Shown: positions 5,726-10,927 of the stretch, in pieces
How positions within the stretch are numbered: the first letter of the stretch is position 1
Layout of the letters: every line of letters begins with the position of its first letter
Source of the DNA: Alphaproteobacteria bacterium
GTDB lineage: Bacteria; Pseudomonadota; Alphaproteobacteria; UBA8366; Aestuariispiraceae
DNA length: 10,927 nucleotides
Direction: 5' to 3'
Assembly: GCA_006844765.1 (NCBI GenBank)
Contig: SPJV01000170.1
Location: 1-10,927 of the forward strand
Position numbers and translations under genes: made by a program
The notes under the pieces: generated by a model
What the model was told of the DNA's origin: nothing
Database searches by the model: none
What the model saw: only the letters and a program-made list of their open reading frames with translations

Positions 5726-8700
5726 ATGCGGATTACGCGTCGCTTTACGGCTGAAGGGAACGGGCCCTATGCCGACATACAGTTCGGCAAAACGGATAGT
5801 GAGATTCGCAACCCCGACGGAACAATCGTCTTTCAACTGAAGGACATTGAGGTTCCGGCGGCATGGTCCCAAGTCGCCAGCGACGTTTTGGCTCAAAAAT
5901 ATTTCCGCAAGGCCGGTGTCCCCGCTGCCCTGAAACCCGTTCAGGAAAAGGACGTTCCGAATTGGCTGTGGCGCCGTGTGCCTGACGACAAGGCTCTCGC
6001 CAAAATGCCGGAGAAAGAGCGTTACGGCTCTGAGACGTCGGCTGAGCAGGTATTTGATCGCCTCGCCGGCGCTTGGACCTATTGGGGTTGGAAGGGCGGC
6101 TATTTCGACAGTGATTCGGATGCCCGTGCCTATTTCGATGAAATGCGCTTCATGCTGGCGAAGCAGATGGCGGCACCAAACTCTCCGCAATGGTTCAATA
6201 CCGGCCTGCATTGGGCCTATGGTATCGATGGGCCGAGCCAAGGGCATCATTATGTCGACTTCAAAACCGGCAAGCTGGTGAAGTCAAAGAGTGCCTATGA
6301 GCACCCGCAGCCTCATGCCTGCTTCATTCAATCGGTCGATGATGATCTGGTTAATGAAGGCGGCATCATGGATCTCTGGGTCCGGGAAGCACGGCTATTT
6401 AAGTATGGCTCCGGCACCGGCACCAACTTCTCTGCCATCCGCGGTCAGGATGAACCGCTTTCAGGGGGTGGGAAATCCTCTGGCCTGATGGGCTTCCTTA
6501 AGATTGGTGACCGCTCCGCCGGCGCGATAAAGTCCGGCGGAACAACGCGCCGCGCGGCAAAGATGACCGTCGTCGATATCGACCATCCGGACGTCGAAGA
6601 CTTCATCAATTGGAAAGTGGTCGAAGAACAGAAGGTCGCGAGTCTGGTTGCCGGCTCCAAGCTGCATGCAAAGCACCTCAATGCAATCATGGCTGCCTGC
6701 CATGGGGCGGGAGAAGTCGAAGACGCCTTTGATCCGACAAAGAATGACGATCTTAAGCAAACGATCCGTGATGCACGCCGGGCAATGATCCCGGAAAACT
6801 ATGTCCAACGGGTGATTCAGTTCGCCAAGCAGGGTTATGCCACGATCGAATTCCCGACCTATGATTCGGATTGGGATTCGGAAGCCTATGGAACTGTCTC
6901 CGGCCAGAACGCCAATAACTCCGTCCGTGTCACAGACGCCTTCCTGCAGGCCGTTGAACAGGATGGGGAATGGGAACTGCTGCGCCGCGTTGACGGCCAG
7001 ATTGCCAAGACCGTTTCCGCCCGCGATCTTTGGGAACAAGTGGCCTATGCCGCCTGGGCCTCAGCAGATCCGGGGATTCAGTTCGATACGACAATCAATG
7101 ACTGGCACACCTGCCCGGTCTCCGGCCGAATCAACGCATCAAACCCGTGCTCCGAATATATGTTCCTGGATGATACGGCATGTAATCTCGCCTCGCTGAA
7201 CCTGATGCAGTTCCGCCCGAAGGCATTGGGCAAGTTGTCCACGGCGCCGGCGGATGCCGGCTTTGACATCGATGCATTTGAACATGCGTGCCGCTTATGG
7301 ACGGTAACACTCGAAATCTCCGTCCTGATGGCACAATTCCCGTCGAAAGAGATCGCGAAGCTGAGTTATGTCTATCGGACACTCGGCCTCGGCTACGCCA
7401 ATATCGGTGGATTGCTGATGGCGAATAGCCTGTCATATGACAGTGACGGAGGCCGCGCACTGGCCGGTGCCATCACCGCCGTCATGACCGGTGTGTCCTA
7501 CGAAACCTCTGCCGAAATGGCGGAAGAACTTGGCCCCTTCCCGGGCTATGAAGACAATGCCGATGCCATGCTTCGCGTCATCCGCAATCACCGCAGGGCG
7601 GCCCATGGCCTGTCCGATGGTTATGAGCGGCTGTCGGTTGAGCCGGTACCGCTCGACATCGCGAATTGCCCGGATGCAGCGCTCGTCAAAGCAGCCGGGG
7701 CTGCCTGGGATCGGGCTCTCGCCAAGGGGGAAGAAAGCGGCTATCGAAATGCCCAGGCGACCGTGATTGCCCCCACCGGGACAATCGGCCTCGTCATGGA
7801 TTGCGACACGACCGGCATCGAGCCGGACTTCGCCCTGGTCAAGTTCAAGAAGCTCGCCGGTGGCGGATACTTCAAGATCATCAACCGGACAGTGCCCGAA
7901 GCGCTGAAACGTCTTGGCCATACCCAAGGTGAGGTGGATGAGATCGTCCGCTATGCCGTGGGTAATGGGACCCTTGCCGGTGCCCCTGGCCTGAATCACG
8001 ACACGCTGGCTGAAAAAGGCTTCGGGCCGGAGGAAATCGGCAAGCTGGAAACCGCTCTCGCCAGCGCATTCGATATCAAATTCGCCTTCAACCGTTGGAC
8101 CCTGGGCGATACGTTCTGCACCGGTGTCCTGGGCTTCACGGCAGAGCAGCTCGACGATATGAGCTTCGACATACTGACGGCCCTTGGCTTCACCCGCCAT
8201 GAGATTGATGCGGCCAACACCTATTGCTGTGGCGCGATGACACTGGAGGGTGCCCCGCATCTTGATCCGGTGAACTACCCGATCTTCGATTGCGCCAATC
8301 CCTGCGGCAAGAAGGGCACGCGCTTCCTGTCGACGGAAAGCCACATTCGGATGATGGCGGCAGCACAGCCCTTCATCTCCGGCGCAATCTCCAAGACCAT
8401 CAACATGCCCAATGCGGCGACGGTCGAGGATTGCAAGGACAGCTATATGCTGAGCTGGAAGCTCGGCCTGAAAGCAAATGCGCTTTACCGCGATGGTTCG
8501 AAGCTGAGCCAGCCGCTGTCCTCCGCCCTGTTCGATGAAATCGAAGACGAAGAGGAAATCGCCGAGGTCGCCTCTGCTGCGCCTGCCGTGGCTGCTCCCA
8601 TCATTGCGGAGAAGATCGTCGAGCGCATCATCGAACGCGCCGCAGAGCGCAAACGCCTGCCACATCGACGTAAGGGCTATACACAAAAAGCCATTGTCGG

Positions 8701-9421
8701 TGGTCACAAAGTCTATCTGCGCACCGGTGAATATGAAAACGGTGAGCTGGGTGAGTTGTTCATCGATATGCATAAGGAAGGCGCAGCCTTCCGTTCGCTG
8801 ATGAACAACTTCGCCATCGCCGTGTCCATCGGCCTGCAATATGGCGTGCCACTGGAAGAATTCGTCGAAGCCTTCACCTTCACACGCTTTGAGCCCTCCG
8901 GCATGGTTGAGGGCAATGACGCGATCAAGATGTCGACCAGTGTTCTGGACTACATCTTCCGCGAATTGGCGATCAGCTATCTGGCGCGGGACGATCTGGC
9001 CCATGTCCAACCCGAAGACATGCTGCCGGACAGCATGGGCGGCGGTGATCGGGAAGGTACTCTGACGGCAGAGACCGCGCAGACCCTGGCCGCTCTCCAC
9101 AAGGTCACAAGCCGAGGCTTCCTGCGGAAATCAGAGTTACCGCTCTATCATCCGGTAACCTCTGACAACATCGTCTCCACCCCGGCTAGCGGTGAGACGG
9201 TCAGCACCACGACGCACAGTGTCGAAACAACGCAAAGCGTTGAAACTGTCGTCATGGAAAAAACAGCGCCGGTTGTGGAGCAACGGCGTGACCAGATCCG
9301 CCAAGCGCGGGCAAAAGGATATGAGGGTGATTCTTGCGGCGATTGCGGCAACTTCACCCTTGTTCGGAACGGCACCTGCATGAAATGCGTCACTTGCGGC
9401 GCGACAAGCGGGTGTTCGTAA
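5726..9421 (+). CDS. nrdJ: Adenosylcobalamin-dependent ribonucleoside reductase (class II), NrdJ
   Basis: 1,231-residue cytosolic enzyme that reduces ribonucleotides to deoxyribonucleotides, using adenosylcobalamin to generate a thiyl radical, with no oxygen or second subunit required. The N-terminus (RRFT, SEIRNPDGTIVF, IEVPAAWSQVA) is typical of alphaproteobacterial NrdJ and supports this start. Catalytic features: C199 in PHACF, a candidate redox cysteine; GSGTGTNFSAIRG (~228-240); N473/C475/E477 in NPCSEY, the thiyl-radical site with its partner residues; and phosphate-binding APTGTIG (~682-688). A TSCPD-like domain covers ~985-1085. An acidic/alanine linker (~935-975) and a Ser/Thr/Val-rich linker (~1150-1185) flank it. 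The C-terminus is a cysteine-rich zinc-ribbon-like tail (C1204, C1207, C1218, C1221, C1224, C1230) that probably re-reduces the active site. No N-terminal ATP-cone is evident. It is preceded by likely NrdR boxes and followed by a strong terminator, so it is monocistronic. Confidence 0.97.
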   Translation: MRITRRFTAEGNGPYADIQFGKTDSEIRNPDGTIVFQLKDIEVPAAWSQVASDVLAQKYFRKAGVPAALKPVQEKDVPNWLWRRVPDDKALAKMPEKERYGSETSAEQVFDRLAGAWTYWGWKGGYFDSDSDARAYFDEMRFMLAKQMAAPNSPQWFNTGLHWAYGIDGPSQGHHYVDFKTGKLVKSKSAYEHPQPHACFIQSVDDDLVNEGGIMDLWVREARLFKYGSGTGTNFSAIRGQDEPLSGGGKSSGLMGFLKIGDRSAGAIKSGGTTRRAAKMTVVDIDHPDVEDFINWKVVEEQKVASLVAGSKLHAKHLNAIMAACHGAGEVEDAFDPTKNDDLKQTIRDARRAMIPENYVQRVIQFAKQGYATIEFPTYDSDWDSEAYGTVSGQNANNSVRVTDAFLQAVEQDGEWELLRRVDGQIAKTVSARDLWEQVAYAAWASADPGIQFDTTINDWHTCPVSGRINASNPCSEYMFLDDTACNLASLNLMQFRPKALGKLSTAPADAGFDIDAFEHACRLWTVTLEISVLMAQFPSKEIAKLSYVYRTLGLGYANIGGLLMANSLSYDSDGGRALAGAITAVMTGVSYETSAEMAEELGPFPGYEDNADAMLRVIRNHRRAAHGLSDGYERLSVEPVPLDIANCPDAALVKAAGAAWDRALAKGEESGYRNAQATVIAPTGTIGLVMDCDTTGIEPDFALVKFKKLAGGGYFKIINRTVPEALKRLGHTQGEVDEIVRYAVGNGTLAGAPGLNHDTLAEKGFGPEEIGKLETALASAFDIKFAFNRWTLGDTFCTGVLGFTAEQLDDMSFDILTALGFTRHEIDAANTYCCGAMTLEGAPHLDPVNYPIFDCANPCGKKGTRFLSTESHIRMMAAAQPFISGAISKTINMPNAATVEDCKDSYMLSWKLGLKANALYRDGSKLSQPLSSALFDEIEDEEEIAEVASAAPAVAAPIIAEKIVERIIERAAERKRLPHRRKGYTQKAIVGGHKVYLRTGEYENGELGELFIDMHKEGAAFRSLMNNFAIAVSIGLQYGVPLEEFVEAFTFTRFEPSGMVEGNDAIKMSTSVLDYIFRELAISYLARDDLAHVQPEDMLPDSMGGGDREGTLTAETAQTLAALHKVTSRGFLRKSELPLYHPVTSDNIVSTPASGETVSTTTHSVETTQSVETVVMEKTAPVVEQRRDQIRQARAKGYEGDSCGDCGNFTLVRNGTCMKCVTCGATSGCS

Positions 9422-9452
9422 GGCCTGGCCGTTTCCCACCTTTAGCCAGGCC
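9422..9452 (+). other. Hairpin directly after the nrdJ stop codon
   Basis: GGCCTGGC (9422-9429) pairs perfectly with GCCAGGCC (9445-9452) around a 15-nt loop, starting at the base after the TAA stop. It lacks a U-tract, so it is more likely an mRNA-end stabiliser or a pause structure ahead of the true terminator. Confidence 0.5.
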
Positions 9453-9470
9453 CGGTGCTCCCTGTGACTT

Positions 9471-9501
9471 TGCCCCCGGCGTGTCCGTCGGGGGCATTTT
9501 T
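9471..9501 (+). terminator. Intrinsic terminator of nrdJ
   Basis: TGCCCCCG (9471-9478) pairs with CGGGGGCA (9489-9496). Three more pairs, including a G-U, extend the stem to 11 bp around a TGTC loop. TTTTT (9497-9501) follows directly. This is a textbook rho-independent terminator about 50 bp after the stop. The converging EthD gene ends at 9560. Confidence 0.9.
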
Positions 9502-9559
9502 ATGGCGCCCAACCATAAGAAGACCAACGCGGCGCCAAGTCACCGTGTTTGTACGCGTC

Positions 9560-9922
9560 CTAGAACGCGACCTCTCGGACAATGAAGGCTGCCGATTTCT
9601 TATGATCGATGAAGTTTTGCTCATCGGCTAGTAAGGCCTCGCTGAGCGTCTGACCTTCTTCAGACCCCATGCCCTCCATGAGCTCGGCTTCTGATTCGAA
9701 CCAGACTTCCGCCACACCATCATATTCCGGCTGCATATCCCGGGATTGGCGCAAGCCATCATTCAAAGGCGTCTCAAGTGTTTGGCTTTGCACATAACGC
9801 TTCGCGCGCATAATGCCCGCATTCTTCATGAAAAATGGCCCATGATTGTTTTGCCAATAGTCCATGAACTGAGCGCGCGTAAGATCGGAGCGACGGGTTA
9901 AGCACATGACCAACTTAATCAT
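9560..9922 (-). CDS. EthD-domain protein
   Basis: 120-residue dimeric alpha/beta-barrel type protein of the EthD family. The domain fills the chain: MIKLVMCLTRR is the first strand, followed by LTRAQFMDYWQNNHGPF (~14-30), with the conserved W-x-x-x-H pattern and H27. The second half contains YDGVAEVWFESEAEL (~67-81) and a C-terminal FIVREVAF strand. Family members have varied or unknown roles. EthD itself accompanies an ether-degrading cytochrome P450 system, but none of that is nearby, so the function is unknown. The start is ATG at 9922, because GGAG (9935-9932) lies 9 nt upstream. A longer frame from TTG at 9937 would place the start codon on the ribosome binding site itself. It is convergent with nrdJ. 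Confidence 0.85.
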   Translation of the reverse strand: MIKLVMCLTRRSDLTRAQFMDYWQNNHGPFFMKNAGIMRAKRYVQSQTLETPLNDGLRQSRDMQPEYDGVAEVWFESEAELMEGMGSEEGQTLSEALLADEQNFIDHKKSAAFIVREVAF

Positions 9923-9931
9923 TCTATGATT

Positions 9932-9935
9932 CTCC
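9932..9935 (-). promoter_or_regulatory. Ribosome binding site deciding the EthD start
   Basis: GGAG on the minus strand with a 9-nt spacer to ATG at 9922. The alternative upstream TTG codon (9937-9935) shares a base with this GGAG, so it cannot be served by it. Confidence 0.6.
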
Positions 9936-9991
9936 AAAGCAAAGAGTTACCACATCAATCAACTTACCATGCGATTGCGAATGTGCACCAG

Positions 9992-10027
9992 ACAAGCAAA
10001 ACGCCCCGCACAAGCAAAACGCCCCGC
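9992..10027. repeat. Exact 18-bp tandem duplication of a terminator arm
   Basis: ACAAGCAAAACGCCCCGC occurs at 9992-10009 and again immediately at 10010-10027 with no mismatch. The second copy contains most of the 3' arm and the T-run of the terminator of the DUF1127 gene at 10076-10345, as read on the minus strand. The first copy is therefore an extra 3' arm plus T-run placed just downstream. Confidence 0.9.
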
Positions 10028-10050
10028 CTTGGGTTTCCAGGGCGGGGCGT
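10016..10050 (-). terminator. Intrinsic terminator of the proximal DUF1127 gene
   Basis: Read on the minus strand, 10050-10037 pairs with 10032-10019: ten perfect pairs (ACGCCCCGCC / GGCGGGGCGT), then four more including a G-U, around a 4-nt loop. TTTT (10019-10016) follows. It lies 26 bp after the DUF1127 stop and before the EthD gene. The stem also precedes CTTTAA on the plus strand, so weak bidirectional activity is possible. Confidence 0.82.
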
Positions 10051-10075
10051 CTTTAATCGCTTTCTCTATCGCGGC

Positions 10076-10345
10076 TTAGGCGGCGATCGAGGCCAGCTCG
10101 TGGCGGTTGAGGCCGATATCGGCCAGCATCCGGTCACTCAGCATATTCAACTGACGAACCACAGCACGTTTGGCGCGGTATTCTGCAAAGCGGGCGACCA
10201 TCGTATCAACCAGGGTCGGTTCGCTCGGCGCAACCGGGGCTTCGTCGACATAGCGGTTCATGTAGGAAACCACCTTGTCCGAAAGCCGGCCAAAAACGGC
10301 AGCGTCGGAGAAGGCGAAGGTGTTCGGCACAGCAATTGCGGTCAT
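10076..10345 (-). CDS. DUF1127 small protein, copy 1
   Basis: 89-residue protein whose C-terminal ~40 residues match the DUF1127 pattern: a basic helix (ARFAEYRAKRAVVRQL), then LNMLSDRMLADIGLNRHEL (~66-84). The N-terminal half holds a separate block, AIAVPNTFAFSDAAVFGR (3-20) and VDEAPVAP (33-40), shared almost unchanged with the paralog at 10617-10892. No signal peptide or TM helix is evident. Family knowledge: some alphaproteobacterial DUF1127 proteins bind RNA and affect sRNA maturation, stress, or phosphate and carbon metabolism. The role of this one is unknown. AGGAGGAG precedes the start, and a strong terminator follows, so it is a single-gene unit. Confidence 0.87.
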   Translation of the reverse strand: MTAIAVPNTFAFSDAAVFGRLSDKVVSYMNRYVDEAPVAPSEPTLVDTMVARFAEYRAKRAVVRQLNMLSDRMLADIGLNRHELASIAA

Positions 10346-10411
10346 GATCAGGCTCCTCCTAATTCGGGTTTCATGTCTCTTCCGGATCGGGATATTCCCT
10401 CCGGCTTTGTG

Positions 10412-10440
10412 GATATGCGCTCACTTACGCCAATCGACAA
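10412..10440 (-). promoter_or_regulatory. Candidate promoter of DUF1127 copy 1
   Basis: On the minus strand TTGTCG (10440-10435) is followed after 17 bp by CATATC (10417-10412), about 65 bp upstream of the start. The -35 matches consensus at 4 of 6 positions and the -10 at only 3 of 6, so this is a weak call based on spacing and position. Confidence 0.28.
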
Positions 10441-10533
10441 TTGCAAGGATTTCATTGCCCAAATGCGTTTCTTGCATAGCTGATACAGACCCTATCCAGG
10501 CACCGCGTCTGGGGTGTTCGCGACCGGCCACAA

Positions 10534-10571
10534 AAGCAACACCCCGCACCGGAAAAAACCGAAGCGGGGTG
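10534..10571 (-). terminator. Probable terminator of DUF1127 copy 2
   Basis: Read on the minus strand, CACCCCGC (10571-10564) pairs with GCGGGGTG (10547-10540). A small internal loop and three further G-C pairs surround a TTTTTT loop (10558-10553). Downstream is TTGCTTTT, a broken U-tract. It lies 45 bp after the stop. The same CCCCGC stem core is used in the terminator of copy 1. Confidence 0.68.
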
Positions 10572-10616
10572 CAGAATTGGCAGTCTAAAATCTGTCCAGA
10601 CGGTTGTTACGCAGCC

Positions 10617-10892
10617 TTAGAGGGCGAGCGCGTCAACGTCAGCGCGGGTCATGCCCATGTCGGCAAGCATCCGGTCACTGAGCGTGTTCAGCTCACGATT
10701 AGCAACCAGGTTCGCAAAGAAGACGTCAACACGACGGACGATCATGTCGAACAGGCCCGGCATGGTCGGTGCGACCGGCGCTTCATCAACGAAGCGATCC
10801 AGATAGGCGTTAACTTTGTCAGAGACCCGGCCAAAAACGGCGGCGTCAGAGAAAGCGAAAGTGTTCGGAACGGCGATGGCGGCAGCGGTCAT
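10617..10892 (-). CDS. DUF1127 small protein, copy 2
   Basis: 91-residue paralog of the protein at 10076-10345. Aligned without gaps over 87 residues, about 52 positions are identical (~60% by hand count). The identity is concentrated in AIAVPNTFAFSDAAVFGR (5-22), SDKV, VDEAPVAP (35-42) and LSDRMLAD (~70-77). The middle region (~45-66) has diverged: here it is more hydrophobic and less basic (VDVFFANLVANREL), so RNA binding may differ. DUF1127 covers ~52-87. GGAGG lies about 9 nt upstream of ATG at 10892. Its own terminator follows, so the two copies are separate units, arising by local duplication. The function is unknown. Confidence 0.87.
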   Translation of the reverse strand: MTAAAIAVPNTFAFSDAAVFGRVSDKVNAYLDRFVDEAPVAPTMPGLFDMIVRRVDVFFANLVANRELNTLSDRMLADMGMTRADVDALAL

Positions 10893-10927
10893 TGGGGTAT
10901 CCTCCGGGATTAGCTGTCATTTGGTGC

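Noticed and set aside
7433..9100. 555-codon minus-strand frame
   Set aside because: It is antisense to nrdJ, whose plus-strand product has catalytic and zinc-binding motifs. Long antisense open frames are common in GC-biased genes.
9992..10027. CRISPR-like or mobile-element repeat
   Set aside because: Only two adjacent 18-bp units with no spacer, and they coincide with a terminator arm. A local duplication explains them.
10275..10913. Plus-strand 212-codon frame over the DUF1127 region
   Set aside because: It runs antisense across DUF1127 copy 2, the terminator and the start of copy 1, and shows no domain.

Overview
The window looks like a piece of an alphaproteobacterial chromosome. The best markers are an NDUFA12-family complex I accessory protein, a DUF2155 protein, the long B12-dependent ribonucleotide reductase NrdJ in its ~1,200-residue form, and two small DUF1127 proteins. 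Base composition is moderately GC-rich. I cannot resolve the order from the sequence. No rRNA, tRNA, insertion sequence, CRISPR array or phage gene is visible. Gene density and codon use look like ordinary chromosome.

Layout. (1) 1-2564, minus strand: the first ~854 codons of a membrane sensor (TM, dCache, TM, HAMP, GAF, HD-GYP). It runs off the left edge before its GYP motif and has its own likely promoter. (2) 2693-5279, minus strand: a compact five-gene run read from right to left: NDUFA12-like protein, two tandem MlaD/MCE-domain proteins overlapping by 4 nt, a class I SAM methyltransferase, and a secreted DUF2155 protein. Junctions are tight (ATGA overlap, 8-nt gap, 1-nt gap), except for 83 bp between the first two genes. 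(3) 5280-5725: a non-coding divergent intergenic region. It holds two NrdR-box-like sites with starts 31 bp apart, then a long imperfect hairpin just before nrdJ. (4) 5726-9421, plus strand: nrdJ, followed by two hairpins, the second a clear intrinsic terminator. (5) 9560-10892, minus strand: an EthD-domain protein and two paralogous DUF1127 proteins, each DUF1127 gene with a GC-rich terminator. The terminator of one carries an exact 18-bp tandem duplication of its 3' arm.

How the genes may work together. The MlaD-like pair and the DUF2155 protein point to envelope lipid homeostasis, co-transcribed with a respiratory complex I accessory factor. NrdJ makes deoxyribonucleotides and is probably repressed by NrdR when dNTP/ATP is sufficient. 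The HD-GYP sensor probably breaks down cyclic di-GMP in response to a periplasmic ligand. The DUF1127 proteins probably act in RNA-level regulation.

I see no clear evidence of a wholly new system. The most interesting points are the NrdR-box pair and leader hairpin before nrdJ, the tandem MlaD-like genes without MlaE/MlaF, the DUF1127 pair sharing a strongly conserved N-terminal block, and the duplicated terminator arm. All assignments come from reading translated sequence and motifs, with no database search.
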